Shown here: piece after piece, positions 23,239 to 32,654 of the stretch
How positions within the stretch are numbered: the first letter of the stretch is position 1
Layout of the letters: every line of letters begins with the position of its first letter
Source of the DNA: Opitutus terrae PB90-1
GTDB taxonomy: Bacteria; Verrucomicrobiota; Verrucomicrobiia; Opitutales; Opitutaceae
Reading direction: 5' to 3'
DNA: 64,000 nt
NCBI RefSeq assembly: GCF_000019965.1
Contig: NC_010571.1
Location: 248,001 to 312,000 of the forward strand
Made by a program: the position numbers and the translations under genes
The notes under the pieces: model-generated
The model's database searches: none
Told to the model about the DNA's origin: nothing
Seen by the model: only the letters and a program-made list of their open reading frames with translations

Positions 23239-25923
23239 TCACGGTGTCACCTCCGCCAGGTTGAAGCGCGCGAGCCGCGCCTTCGCCAGGGCTTCGCCAT
23301 AACCCAGCTTGGATTTCAGGATCAGCAGCCAGGCTTCCTTCGCCTGCTCGAGTTTCTCCTGCTGCTCGAAGAGTCCGCCGAGTTCCAGGAGCGTGCGCGC
23401 CATCCAGAACCGGCCCTTGTCGCCGAGCTGCCGGGCCAGCGGCTCGTCGAGCAGAAACTTGTTCACGACTTCGGCCCACCAGCTCTCCTGCGCTTTGGCG
23501 AGTTCGCCCCGCCGCGCGAGCATGAAGCCGATGTTGAACCCCGCCTCCACGCGCGCGTCGACCGGCGCATCGGCCATGTCGCGCACGTGCTCGAACCGCA
23601 CCAGCGCGCTCTCCGCCAGCGCCGGCTCGTCCGCCGCCTGCGCGTTCAGCGTCTCCGCCAGCGCGAGTTGCGCGAGCACGACGTCGCGCCGCATCGAATA
23701 ATTGTTAACCAGGTTCTCATAGGCCCGCTGCGCCGAGGGAAAATCGTTCCGCTTCCGGAAAATGTCACCCTGCTTGAGCCGCGCCGCGAACGCGAGCTGC
23801 TCGCTCTCGGGATGCGGATACTTCGCCACCAGCGCCAGCAGGTCCTCGATCAGTTGGTTGGCTTCCTTGAGATTCTCCTCCTGTCCCCGCCGCTCGGCCT
23901 GGAGCGCCGCCTGGAACAACGCGAACGGCGCGTAGGGATCGCTCGGAAACTCGTCCGCCAGCTTCGTCAGCAGCCGCTGCGCATCGGCCGTCCGGTCCTG
24001 CTTGGCCGCGTGCTCCGCCTCGAGGAAATAGGAATACACCGCGGACGACGATTGCGGATAATCGGCGCGCAGCTGTTCGAGAATCTTCAGCGCCGCCGCG
24101 TCGCGTCCCAGCGCGAAGTTCGACTCCGACCGCAGCAGCTGACTCGAACTTTCGATTTCCGTCTTCAACTCCGCCGACGCGCCCCCGATCTGTCCGGCGA
24201 GGGCGTCGATCAGCTGGAGGGTTCGCTCTGGCTCACCGACCGCGGACGACAGCCGCGCCTGCAGCCAGGCCATCCGCGCGCGCAACTCAACCGGAAGCTG
24301 CGCCGCCGCCGCTCCGCCCGTGGCCAGCAGCCGGTTGACCCGCGCATAGGCCGCGCTCGTCTGTCCCCGTGTCTGCAGCGCGCGCGAGAGATTCCACTCC
24401 GCCCGCCAGCGGTTCACCGTGTCGAAAGCCGGGTTCTTGGCCAGCTCGTCGAGCAGCGCCGCCGCGTCGTCGGCCGTGCCCGCTTGGATTTCGGTCAGCA
24501 CGCGCTGAAACATCAGCTCGCCCGGCGACACGCCCGCCGGCGGCTCGCGCAGGACGGCCTGATACGCATCCGCCGCGTTGCGGAAATCCGCCGTGCCATT
24601 GCTGCCTGAGGCGTCGGCCTTCAGCCCCGCGCGGAACCACGCTTCGGCGATGAGCAATCCCAGCCGCGCCCGCGCCTCGGCCGTGCCGGGCGTGACCGGC
24701 AGTTGCTCCCGCGCCTTCGCCGCGTTGTCTGCCGCCGTGCGGTATCGGTTTTGTTCCCACGCCGCGTCGGTGAGGACGAGATAAGCGTGCGCCTTGAGCG
24801 GCGAGCCGGGGAAACGTTCCAGCAGCGTCCGCACGTCGTCTTCGGCTTGGGCATAGCCGTCCGGCTGGGAGCCGGTGCGCGCCTCCGCCAGCGCCAGCTC
24901 GGCGCGATACAACAGCAGATCCTCGAGAATCGGATGCGGCTGCGGCGCGGCCACCAGCGTGTCCAGCAGCCGCCGCAAGCTCGTGCGCTGCGCCGGTCGC
25001 GTCGAGGCACTGGCCAACAGCTGCAAGGCGAGCCGCTGCTTCTCGCGATCGGTACCACGCTCCAGCAGCCGTTCGAGGGCGTTGCGCCCCACGCCTTCCG
25101 CCGCGCCGCCGATCATGCCGAGCAGCAAGCGAGTCTCGTCGATTTCCGCCTTCTCCTCCGCTGGCAACGCGACGAGTTGCCGCTGCAACAAGGCCATCGC
25201 CTCGCTCTTCCGGCCCAGCCCGTCGAGCATCACCGCATAGGCCCGCGCGAACCCATAGCCGAGCTGCCGGCCTTGATACTGTTCGAAATTCCGCCGCATC
25301 GCCTGCGCCCGCTCCTCGGTCACCTGCTCGCCGCTGCGCAGCCGGGCCTGCTCGCGTTTCAGCAGGAACTGCCCACGCGCCATCGTGGAGTTCGCCGCTT
25401 CGATCGCCTGATTGAACAACGCGGTCGCCTTATCCGGCTCGTTCTCCGCCGTCGCAATCATCCCCTGGAGAAACAAGTGCCACCCGCGATCCGCCGGCGA
25501 GAGCTCCGACACGCGCGACGCATCGCGCTCGTCCTTCGCGGTGCCGGTCTGGTTTTGCTGCGCAGCCGCGAGGCCCTTGCGCAGGTGCCACGCGGCGGTG
25601 TGCGGCTCCGGCATTGCGACCAGCACCTTCTCCGCCTCAGCTGGCTTGCCCTCCGCCAGCCACACGGTCGCCAGACCGAGCGCCGCCGCGCTGTGATCCG
25701 CGTCCGGTCGCTGCAACAATTCCTGGTAGAGCGCGACTGCAATCGAGGAAAAGCCCATCTCCTGCGCGCGCTGCGCTGCTTCCAATTGCACGACCGCCTC
25801 CGTCGGCGAGCTCCCCGCGGTGTCGCGCGCCACCAGCGGTGCCGGCGGGTTCAGCGGAGCCGGCGCGCCCAGCGCCGCCAGGCCGGTCACGAGCCCAAGA
25901 ACAAGGAGAATTCGCACACGCAT
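23239..25923 (-). CDS. Large exported TPR-repeat protein
   Basis: 894 residues from the ATG at 25923. A signal peptide (MRVRILLVLGLVTGLAALG, cleavage near residue 22) is followed by tandem helical repeats across nearly the whole chain. The repeats are rich in A/L/E/Y with TPR-like spacing, for example AALGLATVWLAEGKPAEAEK and FPSDPYAPFALFQAALQAER. It is predicted to be periplasmic or outer-membrane associated, acting as a protein-protein scaffold. It heads the operon with ExbB, ExbD and an anchored protein, so it probably binds that motor complex, much as CpoB (YbgF) accompanies Tol-Pal. A start 12 codons upstream is possible but would bury the signal peptide. Confidence 0.88.
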   Translation of the reverse strand: MRVRILLVLGLVTGLAALGAPAPLNPPAPLVARDTAGSSPTEAVVQLEAAQRAQEMGFSSIAVALYQELLQRPDADHSAAALGLATVWLAEGKPAEAEKVLVAMPEPHTAAWHLRKGLAAAQQNQTGTAKDERDASRVSELSPADRGWHLFLQGMIATAENEPDKATALFNQAIEAANSTMARGQFLLKREQARLRSGEQVTEERAQAMRRNFEQYQGRQLGYGFARAYAVMLDGLGRKSEAMALLQRQLVALPAEEKAEIDETRLLLGMIGGAAEGVGRNALERLLERGTDREKQRLALQLLASASTRPAQRTSLRRLLDTLVAAPQPHPILEDLLLYRAELALAEARTGSQPDGYAQAEDDVRTLLERFPGSPLKAHAYLVLTDAAWEQNRYRTAADNAAKAREQLPVTPGTAEARARLGLLIAEAWFRAGLKADASGSNGTADFRNAADAYQAVLREPPAGVSPGELMFQRVLTEIQAGTADDAAALLDELAKNPAFDTVNRWRAEWNLSRALQTRGQTSAAYARVNRLLATGGAAAAQLPVELRARMAWLQARLSSAVGEPERTLQLIDALAGQIGGASAELKTEIESSSQLLRSESNFALGRDAAALKILEQLRADYPQSSSAVYSYFLEAEHAAKQDRTADAQRLLTKLADEFPSDPYAPFALFQAALQAERRGQEENLKEANQLIEDLLALVAKYPHPESEQLAFAARLKQGDIFRKRNDFPSAQRAYENLVNNYSMRRDVVLAQLALAETLNAQAADEPALAESALVRFEHVRDMADAPVDARVEAGFNIGFMLARRGELAKAQESWWAEVVNKFLLDEPLARQLGDKGRFWMARTLLELGGLFEQQEKLEQAKEAWLLILKSKLGYGEALAKARLARFNLAEVTP

Positions 25924-26037
25924 CACGCGCCGCGAAATTGCTCGCGCCGCTGGAAACAATCAACCGTGTTGTAACAACTTCGCTCTGGCCCCGTTGGCCG
26001 CGCCCGGCACACTCGGGACCGTTTTTTACCTAATCCC

Positions 26038-26637
26038 ATGATTGCTCTCATCGTTCTGGGCGCCCTCCTCGCCCTCGTTCTTATCGTCGGTCTGTGGATC
26101 GTCGGGATCTACAACACCCTCGTCGCGCTCCGCAATCGGTTCAAGAACGCGTTCGCGCAAATCGATGTTCAGCTCAAGCGCCGCTACGACCTGATTCCCA
26201 ACCTCGTCGAAACGGCCAAGGGTTATCTCAAGCACGAACGCGAAACGCTCGAGGCCGTCATCAAGGCCCGCAACATCGCGCTCGGCGCCGCCCAGACCGC
26301 CGCGGCCAACCCGGCCGACGCCAATGCCGTGCGCAACCTCGGTGCCGCCGAAACCGGTCTGACCGGCGCGCTCTCGCGGCTCATGGTCGTCGCCGAGCAG
26401 TATCCGGATCTCAAGGCCAACCAGAACATGATGCAGCTCACCGAGGAGCTGACCTCGACCGAGAACAAAATCGCGTTCGCCCGGCAGGCTTACAACGACA
26501 GCGTGATGACCTACAATACGAGCCGGGAAACCTTCCCGAACGTGATTTTCGCCGGGATGTTCGGCTTCCTCCCCGCGGAACTCTTCAAGATCGACGACGC
26601 CACCGAGCGCAACGCGCCGAAGGTTTCGTTCACCTGA
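26038..26637 (+). CDS. LemA family protein
   Basis: Membrane-anchored helical protein of the LemA family. The 199 residues have an N-terminal helix (about 3-24) and then the family core NTLVALRNRFKNAFAQIDVQLKRRYDLIPNLVETAKGYLKHE, read here across residues 27-67. The C-terminus contains TSTENKIAFARQAYND and the closing FPNVIFAGMFGF, also typical. LemA genes are very often next to an M48-type protease, as here (26725). Its biochemical role is not settled in the family. It is divergent from the TPR-ExbBD operon. Confidence 0.93.
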   Translation: MIALIVLGALLALVLIVGLWIVGIYNTLVALRNRFKNAFAQIDVQLKRRYDLIPNLVETAKGYLKHERETLEAVIKARNIALGAAQTAAANPADANAVRNLGAAETGLTGALSRLMVVAEQYPDLKANQNMMQLTEELTSTENKIAFARQAYNDSVMTYNTSRETFPNVIFAGMFGFLPAELFKIDDATERNAPKVSFT

Positions 26638-26656
26638 TCCGGCTGTAAGCACTAAG

Positions 26657-26696
26657 CGGTAGGCCGTAGGCGCAGATCGGTTTCGCCGCCTACGGC
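26657..26696. repeat. Inverted repeat between lemA and the M48 gene
   Basis: GCCGTAGGCG and CGCCTACGGC form a perfect 10-bp stem around a 14-nt loop in the 87-nt gap. The left arm is part of a GGTAGGCCGTAGGCG run that has a close relative at about 47661-47680 after pcm. It has no U-tract. Confidence 0.45.
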
Positions 26697-26724
26697 CGGA
26701 AGCTCACCGCCGATCGCTCTCTCC

Positions 26725-28692
26725 ATGGACTTCTTCGAAGCCCAGGCTCGCGCGAAGAAACGCACCTCGCGGCTCGTCGTGCTGTTCATCCTCGCGGTGC
26801 TCGGCACGATTCTCGCGAGCTACATCGCCGCCGTCATCGGACTGCGTTCGGCCATGGAGCAGCGGGAGCACCGCTACGATCGCGATGGCTATCTCGAGAC
26901 CGTCAGCTCGATGCCGTGGTGGCAGCCGAAACTGTTCTTCGGCGTCAGCAGCGGCGTGCTCGCCATCGTCGGCATCGCCTCGCTGGCGAAATGGAGCGAG
27001 TTCTCGGCCGGCGGCTCCGCCGTCGCGGAAAGCGTCGGCGGTCGCCGGATCGCGCCGCAAACCACCGATCTGCGCGAGCGCCGGCTGCTCAACGTCGTCG
27101 AGGAAATGGCGATCGCCTCGGGCCTGCCCGTGCCCGCGGTCTACGTGCTCGAGGACGAACCCGGCATCAACGCCTTCGCCGCCGGGCTCACCACCAACGA
27201 CGCCGTGGTCGCGGTGACGCGCGGGACGCTGGATAAACTCAATCGCGACGAGTTGCAGGGCGTCGTCGGCCACGAATTCAGCCACATCCTCAATGGCGAC
27301 ATGCGGCTCAATCTCCGGCTCACCGCGCTGCTGTTCGGGATTCTCGTGCTCGGCCTCGCCGGCCGCGGCATTCTCTGGAGCATGCGCTACGCCGCCGCCG
27401 GGCGCTCGCGTCGGGACAAGAACGCCGGCGGCATCGTCGTCGTCATCCTGTTCGTCGGGCTCGCGCTGCTGATCATCGGCTACGTCGGCTATTTCTTCGG
27501 CCGGCTGATCCAAGCCGCCGTGTCGCGGCAGCGGGAATTTCTCGCCGACGCTTCCGCGGTGCAGTTCACCCGCAACCCCGGCGGGTTGACCGGCGCCCTG
27601 AAGAAGATCGGCGGCTACGCGCTCGGCTCGAAGCTCCAGACGAGCAAGGCCGCCGCCATCGGGCATTTCTTTTTCGCGCAGAGCTTCCGCTCGGGGTTCA
27701 CCGGATTGTGGTCAACGCATCCGCCGTTGGCAGAGCGGATCAAGGCGATCGAGCCGCAGTTCGACGGGACGATGTTCACGCCGCCCGAAAAGGTCGATGT
27801 CGAGCAGGAGTCGTTTGTTTCCGCCGGTCTCCATCCCGCCAAGCCGCAGCCGTCGCCCGCCAAGCTCGAGGCGTTCTCCGCTGCCGCAGCCATCGCCACC
27901 ATCGGCGCGTTGTCGGCGGAACAGGTGAGCAACGCCGGGACGCTGCTCACGGCGGTGCCGCCGCGGCTGCGCGAAGCCACCCGCTCGGTCGCCGAAGCGC
28001 CCATTCTGCTCTGCGGCGTGCTGCTCGACTCCGATCCCGCGGTGCGGCAACAGCAGCGCGCGCTCGTGGCCCAGCATGCCGGCCCCGACGCGCTCGCCGC
28101 GCTTGACCAGCTCACGCCCGATCTGCGCGCGCTGGGCGCGGAGCACAAGCTGCCGTTGGTGCAGCTTACCCTGCCCACGCTCCGTCAGCTCCCGCCCGCC
28201 GAGTTGTCGGCGTTTTTAGGAACCCTCGATGAACTGGTGCACGCCGACGAGCGTGTGTCGCCATTCGAGTTTGCGCTGCAGAAGCTGCTCACCCGCGGTC
28301 TCTCGCTCGAACGCTCGCCGAAATCGGCCGTCGTCCAGTTCTATTCGTTTCGCGCGCTGAGTGCGGAGATCGCCACGGTGCTGTCCGCGCTTGCGCACTG
28401 CGCCACGGAAAACCCCGACGAAGCCCGCGACGCCTTCGCGACGGGCGCCGGACAACTCAAGCTGCTCGAAGGTCCGCTTTCGTTCGTCGCCACCTCGCCC
28501 GACTATGCGGCGCTCGATGCCGCGCTCGAAAAACTCGCCGCCGCCAGTCTGCCGATCAAGCAGCGCACGCTGCTGGCCTGTGCGCACGTGGTGAGCGCCA
28601 ACGGCTCGGTCTCCGTGGCCGAAGCCGAGTTGCTCCGCGCCTTCGCCGCCACCCTCGACTGCCCGATGCCGCCACTGGCTGCGCCACGCTAG
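26725..28692 (+). CDS. M48 family metalloprotease with long C-terminal extension
   Basis: Membrane zinc endopeptidase related to HtpX. The 655 residues have two N-terminal membrane helices (about 15-37 and 68-90). The HEFSH zinc-binding motif has ligands His183 and His187 and catalytic Glu184, and Glu271 in RQREFLADA is the third ligand. Two more membrane helices lie between (about 205-225 and 240-262). HtpX proteins are near 290 residues. Here about 300 residues follow the catalytic part, including acidic helical segments (VHADERVSPFEFALQKLL and ANGSVSVAEAELLRAFA) reminiscent of TerB-like repeats. It is paired with lemA immediately upstream. Confidence 0.92.
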   Translation: MDFFEAQARAKKRTSRLVVLFILAVLGTILASYIAAVIGLRSAMEQREHRYDRDGYLETVSSMPWWQPKLFFGVSSGVLAIVGIASLAKWSEFSAGGSAVAESVGGRRIAPQTTDLRERRLLNVVEEMAIASGLPVPAVYVLEDEPGINAFAAGLTTNDAVVAVTRGTLDKLNRDELQGVVGHEFSHILNGDMRLNLRLTALLFGILVLGLAGRGILWSMRYAAAGRSRRDKNAGGIVVVILFVGLALLIIGYVGYFFGRLIQAAVSRQREFLADASAVQFTRNPGGLTGALKKIGGYALGSKLQTSKAAAIGHFFFAQSFRSGFTGLWSTHPPLAERIKAIEPQFDGTMFTPPEKVDVEQESFVSAGLHPAKPQPSPAKLEAFSAAAAIATIGALSAEQVSNAGTLLTAVPPRLREATRSVAEAPILLCGVLLDSDPAVRQQQRALVAQHAGPDALAALDQLTPDLRALGAEHKLPLVQLTLPTLRQLPPAELSAFLGTLDELVHADERVSPFEFALQKLLTRGLSLERSPKSAVVQFYSFRALSAEIATVLSALAHCATENPDEARDAFATGAGQLKLLEGPLSFVATSPDYAALDAALEKLAAASLPIKQRTLLACAHVVSANGSVSVAEAELLRAFAATLDCPMPPLAAPR

Positions 28693-28760
28693 GACGGAGC
28701 GCGCCGTCGCCGTCGGGGTTTCGCGTGCAGCGATCAAACCTGCCCGTCCGGCGTCCTGTC

Positions 28761-29150
28761 TTATCGGAGCGGCGAGTTCGTTCGGATTGGCGTCGGCTCG
28801 TGCGACGCCGGCTTCGGCTCCGGCGCCAGGCTCGCGATCAGGATAACCGCAACGATCGACCCGATCACCAGCCCCCGTGCCCACCATAGCCGTTTCCGCG
28901 CATCCGGAATCCACTCCTGCTCTTTTTTCGCGAGCGCCGATACGAGCACGATCGGGGCGAGCAGCCATACATACCAGGGCGCGTCGATCCGATCGAGCAG
29001 CCCGCGAAACTCGCTGAACACCGACAAGCCCAGCAAGCTGCAGGCAAACAGCGCCGCGAAGGTCACACTGTGGCCGCGCAGCGCGCGCCATAGCCACGAG
29101 CTTGCCGAAATCGGGTTCACGCCTCCCAGCCAAGGCGCATTCGCCGGCAC
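28761..29150 (-). CDS. Small hypothetical membrane protein
   Basis: 129 residues, unrecognised. Three hydrophobic segments are visible: VTFAALFACSLLGLSVF (about 29-45), WYVWLLAPIVLVSALA (about 58-73) and ARGLVIGSIVAVILIASLA (about 91-109). A Pro-rich tail ends EPTPIRTNSPLR. It lies 34 nt downstream of the GT-C-like gene on the same strand and may share its transcript. No motif suggests a function. Confidence 0.6.
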   Translation of the reverse strand: MPANAPWLGGVNPISASSWLWRALRGHSVTFAALFACSLLGLSVFSEFRGLLDRIDAPWYVWLLAPIVLVSALAKKEQEWIPDARKRLWWARGLVIGSIVAVILIASLAPEPKPASHEPTPIRTNSPLR

Positions 29151-29184
29151 GCGTCAAAGCGTTTGCCGCCGGCTCGCGTGCCGT

Positions 29185-30660
29185 TCACCGGCAGACCGCG
29201 CGAAGTCGCTGCAGCGCCGGTCGCCAGCACCACACGTAGTGACCGACCTGCGGCTCCGCGTTTGCGAGCGGGGATCCCGGCGCGACGCTCAGCTGCGTGC
29301 CCGCCGTCCGCGTTCCGAGCAGCAGTTGCAGGTCCGACGACACATAAGGCACCAGGTATTCCGAGTATTCCACCAGCGCCCGGCCGTCGACCCGCAGCTC
29401 GGCGACGTTTTCCGCCGACGCATTGGGAAACCGGATCAGCAGCGGACGCTCCGCGGGCATTCGCCAGCCTGCCTCGGTACGTTCTACCCGCAAAGGATTC
29501 TCCTCGAGCCGAAGGCCGATCGCGAGCACTCCCAGCGCGACCGCCGCCGCACCGCCCGCCCGCACCCACCAATCTCGCCACCCGTGACGACACGCCGCCA
29601 CGGCGAGGAGAAACAGCAGCGGGAAGCCCCAGGCGAGATAGTGGATCAGCGTGAATCGGTAAACGTCCGACGGCAGGAGGTCGTTGTAGTTCACATAAAA
29701 CAGCCAGTTCAGTCCGAGCGCCGCCGCTCCCGCCGCGCCCGCCAATCCCTCCCGTCGCACCCAGAAGATCACCCCGGGCAGGGCCAGCACGAGCCACGGA
29801 TAACGGAACAGCAACGCCGGCTCGACTTCGCCGAAAAACGTCCCGCCGTCCACGAACAGCCAGTAGAGCTTGTAAGAAATCGGATACGAGAAGAAGCCGA
29901 CCGCCTGCGCCGAAACCACTTCATACGGCGACCGCCACGCGTCGAACACGCCATGATTGATCAGCCCGGCACCGATCACGGCCATCGCGATCACCGCGCC
30001 GCCACCGATTCCGTGGGTGAGCCGCGCCCGCCAATCATCCAGCCGCATCACGGCGAACACGAGCAGCGGCGTAAACGCCACCGCATCGATCGGGCGCACG
30101 AGATATGACGACGACGCCAGTCCGGCGAGCGTCCAGAGCCGTCGCGGCCCTGTTTGCGCGATCGCCAACCACACGCCGACCAGCAGCGCCGCCTGCGTGG
30201 CGAGCGTGTTCCACGGCACGATTTGCGTGTAGACGATCAGCCAGCGATGCGTGGCGATGAACGCGAGTCCCACCGCCAGCGCTTCGCCTCGCGATAGCCA
30301 TCGTTGCGCCAGTCGCCACCACGCGAACGACGCCGCCAGCACGAGCAGCAGGTCCGGAATAAAGAATGGGTTCGCGGGCAACCACGAACAGAACAACGCG
30401 CCGAGTGCCGGATAACCGATCGGATAATGAAATGTCGCCGCGTCCAGCCTGGCCTCCGCGATCGCCGTCGCTTCGGCCAGGTAGCGCTGCTGGTCCGTCC
30501 AAGTCCACCAGCCACGCGTCAGCGCCGGCTCGCCCGTGCCGGGAAACAGCGGGTGATTCAAATAGGCGCAGGCATACACCAGCCCCAGCGCCGCCACCAA
30601 CGACGGCCCGACCCGGCGGTGGTACAGCGCCGCGTTCAACCGTGCAAGGAGGGTCGCCAT
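29185..30660 (-). CDS. Polytopic membrane protein, GT-C glycosyltransferase-like
   Basis: 491 residues with roughly ten hydrophobic segments in the first 370 residues and a soluble C-terminal domain of about 115 residues. Early in the chain WTDQQRYLAEATAIAE is followed by FHYPIGYPALGALF. An acidic residue in the first loop plus a YPxGYP motif is the pattern of GT-C type polyprenyl-phosphate-dependent glycosyltransferases (ArnT/PMT-like). A role in transferring sugars to lipids or exported proteins is inferred. The exact substrate cannot be told, and a non-enzymatic membrane protein remains possible. Confidence 0.75.
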   Translation of the reverse strand: MATLLARLNAALYHRRVGPSLVAALGLVYACAYLNHPLFPGTGEPALTRGWWTWTDQQRYLAEATAIAEARLDAATFHYPIGYPALGALFCSWLPANPFFIPDLLLVLAASFAWWRLAQRWLSRGEALAVGLAFIATHRWLIVYTQIVPWNTLATQAALLVGVWLAIAQTGPRRLWTLAGLASSSYLVRPIDAVAFTPLLVFAVMRLDDWRARLTHGIGGGAVIAMAVIGAGLINHGVFDAWRSPYEVVSAQAVGFFSYPISYKLYWLFVDGGTFFGEVEPALLFRYPWLVLALPGVIFWVRREGLAGAAGAAALGLNWLFYVNYNDLLPSDVYRFTLIHYLAWGFPLLFLLAVAACRHGWRDWWVRAGGAAAVALGVLAIGLRLEENPLRVERTEAGWRMPAERPLLIRFPNASAENVAELRVDGRALVEYSEYLVPYVSSDLQLLLGTRTAGTQLSVAPGSPLANAEPQVGHYVWCWRPALQRLRAVCR

Positions 30661-30755
30661 CGGCGCTCAGCCCACCGGCAAATCCGTTCGGCGACAAGCG
30701 CGCAACACGCGCGTCATCCACGCCAGCTGCGACCCGACTCGGGCACGCTGAGCCG

Positions 30756-31202
30756 TTACGGTCCGAGCAGCTTCTGGTTCTCCGCGTCGGAGCCGGTGTC
30801 TTCGGGTTCCAACATGGCTTCGGTCGCCTCGACGAACCGCAGCCCGCGCTCGAACTCCCACAGCCAGCACGCGCCGTCGCGACGGTCGTGGATCAGCATG
30901 TAATCCGGCACACGATCACGCGCCGAGCTCACGATGCTGTAGATTCCCTGCGTCACGTATTCCAACACCTCAGGCAGCTGCGAAATTGGTGGCTGCAACT
31001 CCAGGGTCACAGTCCAGTTGCCGCTCACCGCCATGGGCACGTTGCCGCGAAAATAATAACCATAAAAACGCGCCGGGACATAATGCCCGGTGGCCCGCAG
31101 CCGCTGCAGATGCTCGTTCACCGCCGCGATGAACCGCACCCGCCACGGGAAGTCAGTGGGCAGGGTGAAACCGGGAAGGGAGATGAGAGCCTCGTCGGAC
31201 AT
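30756..31202 (-). CDS. Hypothetical protein
   Basis: 148 residues from the ATG at 31202, start MSDEALISLPGFTLP. No signal peptide or membrane segment is present. It is rich in aromatic residues (ARFYGYYFRGNVPMAV; CWLWEFERGLRFVEATEA) and ends in an acidic tail. It looks like a compact soluble alpha/beta protein. I do not recognise it. It is divergently arranged from the SufE-like gene at 31281, leaving a 78-nt shared upstream region. Confidence 0.65.
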   Translation of the reverse strand: MSDEALISLPGFTLPTDFPWRVRFIAAVNEHLQRLRATGHYVPARFYGYYFRGNVPMAVSGNWTVTLELQPPISQLPEVLEYVTQGIYSIVSSARDRVPDYMLIHDRRDGACWLWEFERGLRFVEATEAMLEPEDTGSDAENQKLLGP

Positions 31203-31280
31203 GAGAGTCGCGCTTTGCCTCCTAATAACGGCCATCTTCCTCTGGATTTAAGTCTGCTTTTCGACAGAATCGTTTCTGCC

Positions 31281-31718
31281 ATGCGTTTGGCCGCACGCGC
31301 AAATTCGCTCACCGAAGAACTGCTGCACCTACCCGATCCGCAGGAGCGGCTCGCGGCCGCCGTGGATCGCGCGCGGCGCGCCCCGAAACTGCCGCCGGAG
31401 GATCGCCTGCCCGCCGCGCGCGTGCCCGGCTGTTCGTCCAGCGTCTGGTTGCGCGGCGAACTGCGCGATGGCCGCTGCTATTTCCGCGCCGATGCCGACT
31501 CACCCGTCGTGCGCGGGCTCGCCAGCTTGCTGGCCGATTTCTTCGACGGGGCCCGGCCTTCCGAAATCGTCGCGAGTCAGGCGGATCCGCTCGAGCTCCT
31601 GGACCTGAAACGCTCGCTCACGCCTACGCGCCGCCACGGCCTCGCTGCCGTGCGCGCGGCCATTCAGGAGTTCGCGCGCACCAGTCTGATCAACGCCGAT
31701 GACGCCGCGCCGTCGTGA
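31281..31718 (+). CDS. SufE/CsdE-family sulfur acceptor protein
   Basis: Sulfur-transfer protein that accepts persulfide from a cysteine desulfurase. The 145 residues show the SufE fold signatures: the LHLPDPQERLAAAVDRAR helix region, then RVPGCSSSVWL with the acceptor Cys51, and FFDGARPSEI plus LDLKRSLTPTRRHGL in the C-terminal half. It lies near TcdA (32655-33452), whose E. coli counterpart (CsdL) is encoded with CsdA-CsdE, so a CsdE-like role in tRNA ct6A formation is plausible. No desulfurase gene is in the window. Confidence 0.9.
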   Translation: MRLAARANSLTEELLHLPDPQERLAAAVDRARRAPKLPPEDRLPAARVPGCSSSVWLRGELRDGRCYFRADADSPVVRGLASLLADFFDGARPSEIVASQADPLELLDLKRSLTPTRRHGLAAVRAAIQEFARTSLINADDAAPS

Positions 31719-31754
31719 AATTTCTCACCTGCTGGGAAGGTTGGTAAACAAACT

Positions 31755-32645
31755 GTGATTTCTCTTTTCGACGCGCACAACCACCTCCAGGACGCATGGC
31801 TCGCGCCGCATCGCGATCGCGTGCTCGCCGACCTGCCACCGGCTGGCGTAGCCGCCTGCGTGGTCAACGGCACCAGCGAAGCCGATTGGCCCGACGTGGC
31901 TCAACTCTGCGCGTCCGCCACGGCTCTGCTCACGCTGCTGCCGAGCTACGGTCTGCATCCGTGGAACGTCGGCAACGCCGCACCCGGTTGGCGCGAGCAA
32001 CTCCTCCGTCATCTCGATTCCGGCGTGCCCACCGGAGCCTTGGCGGCGGTCGGCGAAATCGGCCTCGATCGCTGGATCCTCGACCGCGCCCGGCCCGACG
32101 ACTCCCGGCTCGCCGGTCTGCGGCGCGCGCCGCTCGAAGAGCAGATCATCGCTTTCACCTGGCAGCTCGAACTCGCCGCCGAGCGCGATCTCCCCGCGAC
32201 GATCCACTGCCTCGATGCGTGGGGCGCGCTCCACGAAGTGCTCCGGCGCACGCGGCTACCGGCGCGCGGCTTTCTGCTCCACGCCTACGGCGGCTCCGCC
32301 GAACTCGCGCGTGAGTTCGCGGCTCTTGGCGCTTACTTTTCCTTCAACGGCTACTTTCTCGGCGAACGCCAGGCCGCCAGGCGCGCCATCTTCAAAACTC
32401 TTCCGCTGGATCGCCTGCTCGTGGAAACCGACGCACCGGCGATGCCGCTCCCGGCGAGCCATCGCACGCACGAACTTCCCGGCCTCGCCGATGGCAATCC
32501 GATCAATCATCCCGCCAATCTCGGCGCCGTCTACGCCGGCCTCGCTGAGCTGCGCGGCATGCCGCTCGAGGAACTCGCCCCGCAAATTGAAAAAAACTTC
32601 CGGCGACTGTTCGGCGCGCCCACGCCCGCGCCCGCTTCAACCTAA
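31755..32645 (+). CDS. TatD family metal-dependent hydrolase
   Basis: TIM-barrel metallohydrolase of the TatD nuclease family (3'-5' DNase/RNase activity is known for E. coli TatD). It is 296 residues from a GTG start. The metal ligands are in place: His8 and His10 in DAHNHLQ, Glu101 in GEIGLD, His151 in ATIHCLD, His175 in LLHAYGG and Asp226 in ETDAPAMP. It starts 36 nt after the SufE-like gene and is convergent with tcdA. Substrate specificity (DNA or another phosphoester) is not visible from sequence. Confidence 0.92.
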   Translation: MISLFDAHNHLQDAWLAPHRDRVLADLPPAGVAACVVNGTSEADWPDVAQLCASATALLTLLPSYGLHPWNVGNAAPGWREQLLRHLDSGVPTGALAAVGEIGLDRWILDRARPDDSRLAGLRRAPLEEQIIAFTWQLELAAERDLPATIHCLDAWGALHEVLRRTRLPARGFLLHAYGGSAELAREFAALGAYFSFNGYFLGERQAARRAIFKTLPLDRLLVETDAPAMPLPASHRTHELPGLADGNPINHPANLGAVYAGLAELRGMPLEELAPQIEKNFRRLFGAPTPAPAST

Positions 32646-32654
32646 ACTTCCAAC

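Noticed and set aside
23203-25974. Long plus-strand frames opposite the TPR gene (23203-24609 and 24703-25974)
   Set aside because: Composition and lack of motifs fit shadow frames; the minus-strand frame has a signal peptide, TPR character and operon context.
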